DNA from: Streptomyces sp. NBC_01268
Lineage (GTDB): Bacteria > Actinomycetota > Actinomycetes > Streptomycetales > Streptomycetaceae
Length of the DNA stretch: 64,000 nt
NCBI RefSeq assembly: GCF_036240795.1
Contig: NZ_CP108454.1
Coordinates: forward strand, 806,001-870,000
Direction: 5' to 3'
A program made the position numbers and the translations under genes. The notes under the pieces were generated by a model. The model worked only from the letters and a program-made list of their open reading frames with translations. It did not search any database and was not told the origin of the DNA. This document shows positions 15,513-24,612 of the stretch, one piece after another. Numbering within the stretch: the first letter of the stretch is position 1; every line of letters begins with the position of its first letter.

Positions 15513-18500
15513 TCAGCCGACCAGCCCCGCCGCCTCCTGCACCGTGAGCCCGCCGCCCTCCCGGTGATGGACGCGGTAGGCCACCGCACCGAGGGCCTCC
15601 CGCAGCACCCCCTCCGCCCGCTCCCGCATCGCCGACTCGGTCTGGGCCGTGTAGGGACGGAATCCGGCGGCACCGCCCAGCGCCCCGCGGTGAGCGTCGT
15701 ACGCGCCGAGCAGGCGGGCGCCGGCCTCCGGGGCGCCGCTCTCGGCCCGAGCCCAGGCGGCCGGGGCGAACTGCGCGACGACCAGGTAGGGAGCGACGAG
15801 GTACGCCAGGGCCTCCATGTCCCGTACCGCACGGGCGAGATGCGCCGTCGCCTGCTCGTACGCGCCGTCCTCACAGGCCAGCCACCCGCGCAGTCCACCG
15901 AGCATGCCCCGGAAGAGGCTCGGCGTCTCGTCACCGAACTCGGCCTCCATCAGGTCGAGTTGCGCGCGGGCGAGCGCGGTGCGACCGGTGTTGCCGTAGT
16001 GCTGGGCGAGCAGCAGGCGGGCGGTGCTCACGGCCTCGGCGCCGGACTCGCCCGCCTCGTCGGCGGATTCCGCGAGCATCCGTTCCGCCTCCGCCCAGGC
16101 CACGGGGTCGTCGGCCACGGCCCGGGTGCGGAGGCGGACGGCGGCGAGGAGCGCCTTGAAGACGGGGACCTGGGAGTGCGCGCCGAGCCGTGTGGCGGCG
16201 TCCATGGCGCGGGAGAAGTCGGCGGCGGCCTCGGCGGAGCGCCCGGCCCGCTCGTACGTCTCCCCGCGTGCGGCGAGCGATTCGGCGATGCCCCAGGAGT
16301 CGTCGGCGGCCTCGAAGAGCCCCAGGGCCTCCTCGGCGTCGTCGAGCCGCCCGCCGAGCAGCTTGGCCCGCAGGAGCAGGTTGAGGGCGACGTCCCAGTC
16401 CTCGCCGTGTTCACGGGCGGCGGCGACGAGCGCGGCGAGGGTCTCGTCGAGGCTGGCGAAGCCGCCGGTCATGAGCCGGGCGAAGTACCACATCGCTCCG
16501 GGCTGGCGGCAGGTCTGCGGCAGTCCGGGCCGGTACGCGCTGACGACGGCCTCCAGGCGGGCGCGGGTCTCGGGGCGTTCGAGGACGGCGCCGCCCTCGC
16601 CTCCGCCACCGCCCTCGGTGGCGAGGACGAGCAGCCGTCCCCCGCGCCGCGCCTCCCACAGCCGCTCTCCCGCCCAGGGCGGCGGTGCGTCGAGGCACCG
16701 TCCGGCGAAGGGCTCGGCGTTCCGCACCGGCGCCAGGAACGGGTCGGGCCCGAGGTCGGCGGCCGCCCGGGCCCAGGTGCGGGAGTCGAACTGGTGGTTG
16801 CGCAGCTGCCAGAACCAGCTCATGGCGTGGACGAGGCACAGGGCCTCCTGCTCCTCCCCGAACCGTACGGCCGTACGGAGCGCGCCCCGGATGTTGTCGT
16901 GCTCGGACTCGAAGCGGGCGAGGGCGGACGTCTGCCGCGGCCCGCGCAGTTCGGGATCGGTCAGCCGGGCCAGCTCCCGGTAGTACACGAGATGCAGCCG
17001 CTCCGTGCCCTCCCGGTCCCCACCCTCGTCCAGCCGCTCCCCCGCGTACTCGGCCACCGTCTCCAGCAACCGGTACCGCATCCCCCCGACCCCCTCGACC
17101 GCCACCACCAACGACTTGTCGACCAACGACCCCAGCACATCCAGCACACCCGGCCCGCCCGGCCCACCCACCGAACCCGCCCCGCAGACCGCCTCGGCAG
17201 CCTCCAGATCACACCCACCCGCGAACACCGAAAGCCGCCGCAACACCACCCGCTCCGGCCCGTCCAACAGATCCCACGACCAGTCCACCACCGCCCGCAA
17301 CGTCTGCTGCCGCGGCAACACCGTCCGCGCCCCCGACGTCAACAACCGGAAACGATCATCCAACCGCTCCGCGATCTGCCCCACCGACAACATCCGCAAC
17401 CGAGCCGCCGCCAACTCCACCGCCAACGGCAACCCGTCCAACCGCCGAACGATCTCCTCCACCCCACCCCGCTCCCCCTCCACCACGAACCCCGGCCGCA
17501 CCGCAGCCCCCCGCTCACCGAACAACCGCACCGCCACCCCCAACGGCAACGGCCCCAACGAACGCACCACCTCCCCCGGCACCCCCAACGACTCCCGACT
17601 CGTCGCCAGCACCGTCACCCCCGCACACCCCGCCAACAACACCTCCACCAACCCCGCCACCGCACCCACCACATGCTCACAGTTGTCCAGGACCAGCAGC
17701 ATCCGGCGGCGGGCGCAGTGCTCGACCAGGGTGGCGAGCGGGTCGCGGACCATGCCCTCGGCCAGGGCGGGGCCGCTCCACAGCTGGGTCTCGCGGGCGC
17801 CGAGTGCGGTGAGAACGGTGGAGAGGACGGCGGATTCCTCGCGCACGGAGGCGAGTTCGACCACCCACACCTCGGTCTCCCGGTCGGCCGGGTCCGCCTC
17901 CACGCCCCGGGCGGCCTCCATGGCGAGGCGGGTCTTGCCCACGCCGCCGGGCCCGAGCAGGGTGACCAGCCGGGAGGACCGCAACTCGGCGGCCAGTTGG
18001 CCCATCTCGGCGTCGCGGCCGTGGAACGAGGTGAGCGCGAGGGGCAGGCCGGGCCGGGGCGCGGCCGGCTTGTCCTGCGGCGCTCCCGCCAGCAACTCCC
18101 CGTACAGTTCCTTGAGTTCCGGCCCCGGGTCGGTGCCCAGGTGGGCGGCGAGGGCACCGCGGACGGTCTCGTAGGCGGCGAGGGCCTCCGCCGGGCGGCC
18201 CGCGGCGCGCAGGGCACGCAGGTGGAGGGCGTGCAGGGGCTCGTCGAGGGGGTGCTCGGCGACGAGCTCGGCCAGCGGGGCGAGCGCGTCCTGGGCCCGG
18301 CCGAGGGCTACGGCGGCGGCCAGCCGGTCGCGCCGGGCCCGGGTGCGGCGCCGTTCGGCCCGGAGGGCGAGGGGGTCGGTGTCGCGGTCGGGGAGGTCGG
18401 CGAGCGCGGCGCCCCGCCACAGGCCCAGGGCCTCGTCGAGGAGCTTGGCCGCCCGCCGCGGGCGGCCAGCGTCCAGCTCGCGGGCGGCGGCGTCCGCGTT

Positions 18501-18821
18501 CCGCTCGAAGAGGAAGTAGTCGATCTCCTCGGGTGTCTCGACGACGAGCCGGTAGCCGCCGGGATCCGAGGCGACCGCGTCGGACCCGAGGGCACGCCGC
18601 AGGCGCCCGACGAGGGCCTGGAGGGCGGCCAGGCGGTCGTCGACCTCGCCCCCGCCCTCCCCCCAGACCTGCGCGATCAGCGCGTCCGTGCGCACCGCGC
18701 GCCCGCCCGCCGCGGCCAGGGCGGTGAGGAGGGCCCGGAGCCGGGCGCCGTTCAGGACGGCCTCGCGGCCGTCGGTGCGGAGGGCCTGGCCGGGACCGAG
18801 GATGCGATAGGACGGATGCAC
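15513..18821 (-). CDS. BTAD/NB-ARC/TPR transcriptional regulator (AfsR-like)
   Basis: A 1102-residue regulator. A winged-helix DNA-binding domain (about 1-95, with the helix A-L-I-A-Q-V-W-G and G-Y-R-L-V-V) is followed by a BTAD domain (about 98-245). Next is an NB-ARC ATPase: Walker A G-P-G-G-V-G-K-T near 290-297, Walker B L-L-V-L-D-N near 378, and G-L-P-L-A-V-E-L. A long TPR-like helical C-terminus follows. The layout is that of AfsR and similar STAND-type activators, which bind ATP to oligomerise at promoters of antibiotic or developmental genes. GTG 18821 starts the winged helix; the same frame stays open far upstream without homology. The segment near 17,000-17,690 uses a different wobble pattern from the rest. 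Its target is unknown; the divergent phosphatase gene is a candidate. Confidence 0.9.
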   Translation of the reverse strand: MHPSYRILGPGQALRTDGREAVLNGARLRALLTALAAAGGRAVRTDALIAQVWGEGGGEVDDRLAALQALVGRLRRALGSDAVASDPGGYRLVVETPEEIDYFLFERNADAAARELDAGRPRRAAKLLDEALGLWRGAALADLPDRDTDPLALRAERRRTRARRDRLAAAVALGRAQDALAPLAELVAEHPLDEPLHALHLRALRAAGRPAEALAAYETVRGALAAHLGTDPGPELKELYGELLAGAPQDKPAAPRPGLPLALTSFHGRDAEMGQLAAELRSSRLVTLLGPGGVGKTRLAMEAARGVEADPADRETEVWVVELASVREESAVLSTVLTALGARETQLWSGPALAEGMVRDPLATLVEHCARRRMLLVLDNCEHVVGAVAGLVEVLLAGCAGVTVLATSRESLGVPGEVVRSLGPLPLGVAVRLFGERGAAVRPGFVVEGERGGVEEIVRRLDGLPLAVELAAARLRMLSVGQIAERLDDRFRLLTSGARTVLPRQQTLRAVVDWSWDLLDGPERVVLRRLSVFAGGCDLEAAEAVCGAGSVGGPGGPGVLDVLGSLVDKSLVVAVEGVGGMRYRLLETVAEYAGERLDEGGDREGTERLHLVYYRELARLTDPELRGPRQTSALARFESEHDNIRGALRTAVRFGEEQEALCLVHAMSWFWQLRNHQFDSRTWARAAADLGPDPFLAPVRNAEPFAGRCLDAPPPWAGERLWEARRGGRLLVLATEGGGGGEGGAVLERPETRARLEAVVSAYRPGLPQTCRQPGAMWYFARLMTGGFASLDETLAALVAAAREHGEDWDVALNLLLRAKLLGGRLDDAEEALGLFEAADDSWGIAESLAARGETYERAGRSAEAAADFSRAMDAATRLGAHSQVPVFKALLAAVRLRTRAVADDPVAWAEAERMLAESADEAGESGAEAVSTARLLLAQHYGNTGRTALARAQLDLMEAEFGDETPSLFRGMLGGLRGWLACEDGAYEQATAHLARAVRDMEALAYLVAPYLVVAQFAPAAWARAESGAPEAGARLLGAYDAHRGALGGAAGFRPYTAQTESAMRERAEGVLREALGAVAYRVHHREGGGLTVQEAAGLVG

Positions 18822-18846
18822 CGGCCCATTCTGCCGAACCTCAGGA

Positions 18847-18879
18847 GGTTCCTCCCCGCAGCCCTTCCGGGGAGGAACC
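18847..18879. promoter_or_regulatory. 11-bp inverted repeat in BTAD/SpoIIE divergent promoter gap
   Basis: GGTTCCTCCCC (18847-18857) and GGGGAGGAACC (18869-18879) are perfect reverse complements around an 11-base spacer, with a further related GAGGAATCCCC just downstream. The gap serves two divergent genes. An operator or a leader hairpin of the BTAD regulator are both possible. Confidence 0.5.
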
Positions 18880-18962
18880 CCCTGTCCCCTCTCCGAGGAA
18901 TCCCCCACCCGGCGGTGTCGTCGCCATGGCGTCCGGGGGGTGCCGGTTCGACAATGGGGGGG

Positions 18963-21038
18963 ATGACCGAAGACGAACGCAGCGCGCGCGGCGGCGGCGA
19001 GATCGGGCCGACCGAGCGTCTCGCCATGAACCGCACCGGCAGCTTCGACTGGGATCTCGACACCGGCACCATCGACGTCGACGACGCGGGGCTGCTGGTC
19101 TTCGGGGTCGCCGCGGACTCGTTCGACGGGCGGCCCGCGACGCTGGTGCGCGGGCTCGACCCGGAGGAGCGGTCCCGGCTCGACGCGGTGATCCGGCGGG
19201 CGATCACCAGCGGGGAGACCTCGTACACCGCGCACGTACGGCTCGAACGGGCCGACGGGACACCCCAATGGACGCATGTGCAGGCGCGGATCCTGCGCCG
19301 GGACGGGCGCATGGCGTACCGGATCGTCGGGATCGTGCGGGACGCCACGGCCGAGGTGACGCATTCGGCGTTCCTCCTGGAGCTGGAGAAGCGCCGCGAG
19401 GTGCAGACGTCGATCGTGGAGCGGACGACGCACGCGCTGTCGCGGGCGGTCACGGTGGACGACGTGACGGCGGCGCTCACCGGCCCCGGTGGGCTGGCGC
19501 GGCTCGGCGCGGACGGGTTGGCCCTCGGGCTGGTGGAGAACGACTCCCTCAACATCATCGCGCTGTCCGGGGAGTCGCTGGAGGTCTTCGACGACTTCCG
19601 GATCCGGCGCCTGGACGAGGGGCTGCCGATGGCGGAGACGGTGCTGAGCGGCCGCCCGCGGTTCGTCCCCGCCTTCACGTCGCTGGGGCAGGACTTTCCG
19701 GAGCTGGCGCCGTACGTGAGCCGGATGCCGTTCAAGTCGGCCTGCTATCTGCCGCTGATCGCGCAGGCCCGCAAGCTGGGCGGGCTCGCGCTGTTCTACC
19801 GGCGCCGGAGCACGTTCAACGCGGACGAGCGCAATCTGCTGCTGGGCCTGGCGGCGATCGTGTCGCAGTCGCTGCAGCGGGCGATCCTGTTCGACGAGGA
19901 GCGGGAGCTGGCGACGGGTCTGCAGGCGACGATGCTGCCGCGCCGGATCCCGGTGATCACCGGCGGCGAGATCGCGGTGCGCTATCACGCGGCGTGGAGC
20001 GGCCGGCAGGTCGGCGGCGACTGGTACGACGTGATCCCGCTGCCGCGCGGGCGGGTCGGGATCGTGGTGGGCGACGTCCAGGGCCATGACACGCACGCGG
20101 CCGCGATCATGGGACAGCTGCGGATCGCGCTGCGGGCGTACGCGGGTGAGGGGCACGCCCCGTCCACGGTGCTGGCCCGGGCCTCCCGCTTCCTCGCCGA
20201 GCTGGACACGAACCGCTTCGCGACCTGTACGTACGCCCAGGTGGATCTGGCCGGGGGCACGGTGCGCGGGGTGCGGGCAGGGCATCTGGGGCCGTTGATC
20301 CGGCACACGGACGGGCGGGTGGGCCGGCCGAAGCTGCGGGGCGGGCTGCCGCTGGGGCTCGCGACGGTGTTCGGGGACGAGGAGTTCCCGGAGACCCGGC
20401 TCGACCTGGTGCCGGGCGAGACGCTGGTGCTGTACACGGACGGTCTGGTCGAGCAGCCGGGCACGGACATCGAGGCGGGCCTGTCGGCGCTGGCCGACGC
20501 GGTGGGCAGCGGACCGCCGCAGGCGGAGGCGCTGGCCGACCACCTCTCCGAGCAGCTGTGGGAGCGCTGGGGTTCGGGGGACGACGTCGCGCTGCTCGTG
20601 CTGCGGCGCAGTCCGGACCCGGGCACGCCGCGGGCGCCGCGCATCCACCAGTACATCCACCAGGCCGACCCGCAGGGCCTGTCGGACGCGCGGGCCGCGG
20701 TGGGCCAGGCGCTGGTGGACTGGGGCATGCCCGAACTCGCCGACGACGCGGAGCTGTTGACGGGCGAGCTGCTGGTGAACGTGCTGCTGCACACCGAGGG
20801 AGGCGCGGTCCTCACCCTGGAGGTGCTGCCGGAGCCGGTGCGGCGGGTCCGCCTGTCGGTGCAGGACCGGTCGAGCGCGTGGCCGCGGCGGCGCACCCCG
20901 GGCGAGGCGGCGACCTCGGGGCGGGGCCTGCTGCTGATGGACGCGCTGGCCTCGCGCTGGGGCGTGGAGCCGCGCGGCGAGGGCAAGGCGGTGTGGTGCG
21001 AGATCGGGCCCGCGCCCGCCGCGGGCCCGGCGGGCTGA
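18963..21038 (+). CDS. PAS-GAF-SpoIIE (PP2C) phosphatase with HATPase domain
   Basis: A 691-residue soluble signalling protein. A PAS-like domain (about 20-125) and a GAF domain (about 145-310) precede a SpoIIE-type PP2C phosphatase (about 325-545). The PP2C motifs are V-G-G-D-W-Y-D near 350, G-D-V-Q-G-H-D near 367, and G-S-G-D-D-V-A-L-L-V-L at its end. A C-terminal GHKL/HATPase domain (about 560-685) has E-L-L-V-N-V-L-L-H-T and G-R-G-L-L-L-M-D-A-L. Such proteins act on anti-sigma antagonist switches: the phosphatase removes and the kinase-like end adds a Ser phosphate on partner STAS proteins. ATG 18963 follows a G-rich run; an in-frame ATG at 18954 is the alternative. It is divergent from the BTAD regulator and 19 bp before the PHP gene. 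Confidence 0.93.
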   Translation: MTEDERSARGGGEIGPTERLAMNRTGSFDWDLDTGTIDVDDAGLLVFGVAADSFDGRPATLVRGLDPEERSRLDAVIRRAITSGETSYTAHVRLERADGTPQWTHVQARILRRDGRMAYRIVGIVRDATAEVTHSAFLLELEKRREVQTSIVERTTHALSRAVTVDDVTAALTGPGGLARLGADGLALGLVENDSLNIIALSGESLEVFDDFRIRRLDEGLPMAETVLSGRPRFVPAFTSLGQDFPELAPYVSRMPFKSACYLPLIAQARKLGGLALFYRRRSTFNADERNLLLGLAAIVSQSLQRAILFDEERELATGLQATMLPRRIPVITGGEIAVRYHAAWSGRQVGGDWYDVIPLPRGRVGIVVGDVQGHDTHAAAIMGQLRIALRAYAGEGHAPSTVLARASRFLAELDTNRFATCTYAQVDLAGGTVRGVRAGHLGPLIRHTDGRVGRPKLRGGLPLGLATVFGDEEFPETRLDLVPGETLVLYTDGLVEQPGTDIEAGLSALADAVGSGPPQAEALADHLSEQLWERWGSGDDVALLVLRRSPDPGTPRAPRIHQYIHQADPQGLSDARAAVGQALVDWGMPELADDAELLTGELLVNVLLHTEGGAVLTLEVLPEPVRRVRLSVQDRSSAWPRRRTPGEAATSGRGLLLMDALASRWGVEPRGEGKAVWCEIGPAPAAGPAG

Positions 21039-21057
21039 CCGGAGGAGGGTGCGGCCG

Positions 21058-22083
21058 ATGGACCCGGTGGCGGCGCTGGAGCGGATCGCCTTCCTCCTGG
21101 AACGCTCGCAGGCACCCACGTACCGCGTCCGTGCCTTCCGTACGGCGTCGGCGTCGGTGACCGCGCTCGGCGCGGACGAGACGGCGCGGCGGGCGGCGGC
21201 GGGGACGCTGGAGTCGGTGAAGGGCATCGGGCCGAAGACGGCGGCGGTGGTGCGCGAGGCGCTCGAAGGGCGCGTGCCCGACTATCTGGAGCGCCTGGAG
21301 CGGGAGATCCCGATGCCGGAGGTGTCGGGCGGCGAGGCGCTGCGGGCGGCGCTGCGCGGCGACTGCCACGTGCACTCGGACTGGTCGGACGGCGGCAGCA
21401 CCATCGTGGACATGGGGCGTACGGCGGCCCGGATCGGGCACGAGTGGACGGTGCTGACGGACCACTCGCCGAGCCTGAAGGTGGCGCGCGGCCTGTCCCC
21501 CGGGCGGCTGCGGGAGCAACTGGACCTGGTGGAGCGGCTGAACGAGGAGTGGGCGCCCTTCCGGCTGCTCACCGGGATCGAGTGCGACATCCTGGAGGAC
21601 GGCTCCCTCGACCAGGAGCCCGAGCTCCTGGACCGGCTGGACCTGGTGGTCGGTTCGGTGCATTCGAAGCTGCGGATGGAGTCGCGGGCGATGACCCGCC
21701 GGATGGAGAAGGCGGTCCGCAATCCCCTGATGGACGTGCTGGGGCACTGTACGGGCCGGCTGGTGAGCGGCGGGCGGCTGCGGCCCGAGTCGGAGTTCGA
21801 CGCGGAGCGCGTCTTCGCCGCGTGCGCCGAGGCGGGTACGGCGGTGGAGATCAACAGCCGCCCCGAGCGCCGTGATCCGCCGACCCGGCTGCTGCGGCTC
21901 GCGGTGGCGGCCGGGGTGTACTTCGCGGTGGACACGGACGCGCACGCGCCGGGGCAGCTGGAGTGGCAGATCCTGGGCTGCGCACGGGCGGAGGAGTGCG
22001 GGGTGCCGACGGAGCGGGTGATCAACACGTGGACGGCGGAGCGGTTGCTCGCCTGGACGCGGGGCCTGCCGGCCTCGTCGTAG
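21058..22083 (+). CDS. PHP domain phosphoesterase (PolX-like, without polymerase core)
   Basis: A 341-residue protein. The first 85 residues resemble the N-terminal helical/HhH domain of family X DNA polymerases: A-P-T-Y-R-V-R-A-F-R-T-A, then V-K-G-I-G-P-K-T-A-A-V-V near 58. A complete PHP metal-dependent phosphoesterase domain follows: C-H-V-H-S-D-W-S-D-G at 103-112, L-T-D-H-S near 134, a mid G-H-C and the terminal D-T-D-A-H-A-P near 292. The nucleotidyltransferase palm of full PolX is absent. This shorter form is common in Streptomyces and may act on DNA ends or phosphate esters; the substrate is unproven. GGAGGAG precedes ATG 21058, 19 bp after the phosphatase gene, so the two may be co-transcribed. 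Confidence 0.88.
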   Translation: MDPVAALERIAFLLERSQAPTYRVRAFRTASASVTALGADETARRAAAGTLESVKGIGPKTAAVVREALEGRVPDYLERLEREIPMPEVSGGEALRAALRGDCHVHSDWSDGGSTIVDMGRTAARIGHEWTVLTDHSPSLKVARGLSPGRLREQLDLVERLNEEWAPFRLLTGIECDILEDGSLDQEPELLDRLDLVVGSVHSKLRMESRAMTRRMEKAVRNPLMDVLGHCTGRLVSGGRLRPESEFDAERVFAACAEAGTAVEINSRPERRDPPTRLLRLAVAAGVYFAVDTDAHAPGQLEWQILGCARAEECGVPTERVINTWTAERLLAWTRGLPASS

Positions 22084-22109
22084 GCGGCGCCGGTCAACCC
22101 GGACCCGGG

Positions 22110-23501
22110 TCAGCCGCGCTGCCAGACCGTGGTCGCGTTGCAGAACTCGCGGATGCCGTGGCCGGAGAGCTCGCGTCCGTACCCGGAGCGCTTCACGCCG
22201 CCGAAGGGCAACGCGGGGTGGGAGGCGGTCATGCCGTTGACGAAGACGCCGCCGGCCTCCAGGTCGCGCACGAAGAAGGCGACGTCCTCGTCCTTGCGGG
22301 TCCACACGTTCGAACTGAGCCCGAAGGGGGAGTCGTTGGCGACCGCGACGGCTTCCTCGATGTCGGCGACGGGGTAGAGGGTGGCGACGGGGCCGAAGGT
22401 CTCCTCGCGGTGGATGCGCATCTCCGGGGTGATGCCGGTGAGCACGGTCGGCCGGTAGTACCAGCCGCGGGGCAGCTCCTCGGGGCGGGCGCCCCCGCAC
22501 AGGACGGTGACCCCTCGGCGTACGGCGTCGTCGACGAGGGTCTCCAGGTCGGTGCGGCCCTGTTCGGTGGCGAGGGGGCCGACGTCGGTGTCCTCGTCGA
22601 GGGGGTCGCCGACGGTGAGCGCGTTCATGGCGGCGGTGAAGCGCTCGGCGAAGTCGTCGTAGACGTCCCGGTGGACGATGAACCGCTTGGCCGCGATGCA
22701 GGACTGCCCGTTGTTCTGCACGCGGGCGGTGACGGCGGTCTTGACCGCGCGGGGCACGTCGGCGGAGGGCATGACGATGTACGGGTCGCTGCCGCCCAGC
22801 TCCAGGACGGTCTTCTTCACCTCGTCCCCGGCGATGGCGGCGACGGAGCGGCCGGCCGGTTCGCTGCCGGTGAGGGTGGCGGCGACGATCCGCGGGTCGC
22901 GCAGGACGCCCTCGACGGCGCCGGAGCCGATGAGCAGGGTCTGGAAGCAGCCTTCGGGGAAGCCGGCCCGGCGGAACAGCTCGCCGAGGTACAGGGCGGT
23001 CTGGGGGACGTTCGAGGCGTGCTTGAGGAGCCCGGTGTTCCCGGCCATCAGCGCGGGCGCGGCGAACCGGATCACCTGCCAGAGCGGGAAGTTCCACGGC
23101 ATGACGGCGAGGACCGTGCCGAGCGGACGGTAGTGCACCCGGGCCGTGTCGGCGCCCGCGTCCTGGACGTCGTGTTCGTCGGGGTGCTCGTCGGCGAGCA
23201 GGGCCTCGGCGTGTTCCGCGTACCAGCGCATCGCCTTGGCGCACTTGGCCGCCTCGGCGCGGGCGGCGGCGATCGGCTTGCCCATCTCCGTGGTCATGGT
23301 GCGGGCGATGTCGTCGCTGTCCTCGTCGAGGAGGGCGGCGGCGGCCCGCATCAGCCGGGCCCGCTCGGCGAAGGGCGTGGTGCGGTACTGGCGGTACGTC
23401 TCGTGGGCGGCGTCGATCCGGCGCTCGATCTCGGCGGGCCCGTGGGCCTCGTAGGTGCGCAGCGTCTCGCCGGTCGCCGGGTTCACGGTGGCGATGCCCA
23501 T
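22110..23501 (-). CDS. NAD(P)-dependent succinate-semialdehyde-type dehydrogenase
   Basis: A 463-residue aldehyde dehydrogenase. The catalytic set is present: Asn137 in P-W-N-F-P, Glu234 in L-E-L-G-G-S-D-P, and Cys268 in N-N-G-Q-S-C-I-A. The cofactor loop is T-G-S-E-P-A-G at 211-217. The start A-T-V-N-P-A-T-G-E and the whole pattern match the YneI/Sad and GabD group, which oxidises succinate semialdehyde to succinate and feeds 4-aminobutyrate carbon into the TCA cycle. Exact aldehyde preference is inferred from family. A GAGGAGACGAC ribosome site precedes ATG 23501. It is convergent with the PHP gene, and the ThuA gene lies upstream on the same strand. Confidence 0.92.
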   Translation of the reverse strand: MGIATVNPATGETLRTYEAHGPAEIERRIDAAHETYRQYRTTPFAERARLMRAAAALLDEDSDDIARTMTTEMGKPIAAARAEAAKCAKAMRWYAEHAEALLADEHPDEHDVQDAGADTARVHYRPLGTVLAVMPWNFPLWQVIRFAAPALMAGNTGLLKHASNVPQTALYLGELFRRAGFPEGCFQTLLIGSGAVEGVLRDPRIVAATLTGSEPAGRSVAAIAGDEVKKTVLELGGSDPYIVMPSADVPRAVKTAVTARVQNNGQSCIAAKRFIVHRDVYDDFAERFTAAMNALTVGDPLDEDTDVGPLATEQGRTDLETLVDDAVRRGVTVLCGGARPEELPRGWYYRPTVLTGITPEMRIHREETFGPVATLYPVADIEEAVAVANDSPFGLSSNVWTRKDEDVAFFVRDLEAGGVFVNGMTASHPALPFGGVKRSGYGRELSGHGIREFCNATTVWQRG

Positions 23502-23608
23502 GTCGTCTCCTCCTGGCCTCCGCCCCCATCGGGAAACCTCTCGCGCCCGGGCGCCGGGCGCAATCGGGGCGGGGCGGTGGGGTGACGCGCCCGGGGGCCG
23601 GGGGGTGC

Positions 23609-24280
23609 TCAGCCGCCCGTGACCCAGTGGAGGGCGCCCGCCAGGTGGGCGCGGAAGGCGGGGTCCGCGTAGGCCTCCGAGGCGTGGCCGAGGGCGGTGA
23701 ACAGGAAGCGGCCGCCACCCGGTCCGGTCTCGCGGGACCACACGAGGGGGTGGTCGGCGCCGAGGGTGCCGCCCCGGTAGGCGGTCTCGTCGCCGCGGGC
23801 GAGCACGCGGACGCCGGTGCCCCGGGGGTTGGAGGTGAAGTTGTACCACTCGTCGGTCCACTGCCAGCGGGCCGGCAGGCAGGCCGTCGCCGGGTGGCCG
23901 GGGGCGTCCACGCACACGGCGCCCGGCTGGAGCTCGGGGTGGCCGTCGAAGCGGGTGCCGAGCAGTTCGCCGTAGAAGGGCCAGTCGGGTTCGGCGTTGG
24001 CGGCGGCGTGCACGGCGAGGAGCCCGCCGCCGCCGCGTACGTACGCTTCGAGGGCGGCGCGGCCCGCTTCGGTGAGGACGGTGCCGGTGGTCGACAGGAG
24101 GACGACGGCGGCGCAGCGGGCGAGGCGGGCGGGGGTGAAGACGCCGGGGTCCTCGGTGGTCTCGGCGGGGCGGCCCGCGGCGGCGGCGAGCCCGACGAGC
24201 GCCGCGGCTCCGGCGGGGATCGAGTCGTGCCGGTAGCCGGCGGTACGGGTGTAGACGAGGACGTCCCTGGTGTCGCTCAC
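23609..24280 (-). CDS. ThuA-like (GATase1-fold) protein
   Basis: A 223-residue protein of the ThuA/trehalose-utilisation family. It begins V-L-V-Y-T-R-T-A-G-Y-R-H-D-S-I and has V-L-L-S-T-T-G, G-G-L-L-A-V-H-A-A, E-W-Y-N-F and a late T-A-L-G-H. The fold is class I glutamine-amidotransferase-like but lacks a clear nucleophilic cysteine, as is normal in ThuA. Some members convert 3-keto-sugars or take part in sugar catabolism; others are fused to secreted glycosidases. GTG 24280 follows CAGGAGCAGC, and the open frame extending upstream has no homology. No sugar genes lie beside it. Confidence 0.87.
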   Translation of the reverse strand: MSDTRDVLVYTRTAGYRHDSIPAGAAALVGLAAAAGRPAETTEDPGVFTPARLARCAAVVLLSTTGTVLTEAGRAALEAYVRGGGGLLAVHAAANAEPDWPFYGELLGTRFDGHPELQPGAVCVDAPGHPATACLPARWQWTDEWYNFTSNPRGTGVRVLARGDETAYRGGTLGADHPLVWSRETGPGGGRFLFTALGHASEAYADPAFRAHLAGALHWVTGG

Positions 24281-24425
24281 GCTGCTCCTGTGTGTGCCGC
24301 GCCCGGGACGGTCCCGGGCGTGCGCGGTCGGGTGCGGATGGCGTCCAGCAAGCGCTTTCCGTCCGGCCGCCGGGTGCGACGGTAGCCAGCCGGATCCGCG
24401 CGCCGCAAGGCATCCGGGTCGGAAT

Positions 24426-24464
24426 GCGGGATGCGCGGTGCGGAAGGCGGGATGCGCGGTGCGG
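24426..24464. repeat. 18-bp exact direct repeat, two copies
   Basis: GCGGGATGCGCGGTGCGG occurs at 24426-24443 and again at 24447-24464. It lies in the 332-bp gap between the ThuA and TetR genes, just before the aldolase relic. Its significance is unknown. Confidence 0.8.
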
Positions 24465-24499
24465 CTGGGACGACGCGGCCCGGTCCGGCCGGTCCGGCC

Positions 24500-24595
24500 G
24501 ACGCGTTCTTCGCAAACCACGGGATCTACGCCGACCACCGGGGCGTCGTCAACGAGCTGGAGGAGGGCCGGCGGGTCGCGAAGGCGCTCGGCCCG
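24500..24595 (+). pseudogene. Fragment of a class II aldolase/adducin-family gene
   Basis: About 32 codons on the plus strand read D-A-F-F-A-N-H-G-I-Y, then G-V-V-N-E-L-E-E-G-R-R-V-A-K-A-L-G-P. This is the short stretch that precedes the R-N-H-G metal motif in class II aldolase/adducin domain proteins. Neither flank continues the domain: upstream is repeat DNA and downstream is the 3' end of the TetR gene on the other strand. It therefore looks like a deletion relic. Identification rests on this short segment only. Confidence 0.5.
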
Positions 24596-24612
24596 GCCCC
24601 GGGAGGCGACCC

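Noticed and set aside
15513..21227. A 1904-codon open frame on the minus strand
   Set aside because: Only the part from GTG 18821 to 15513 is the BTAD/NB-ARC gene. The rest is antisense to the SpoIIE phosphatase gene, with His/Arg/Pro-rich sequence typical of shadow frames in high-GC DNA.
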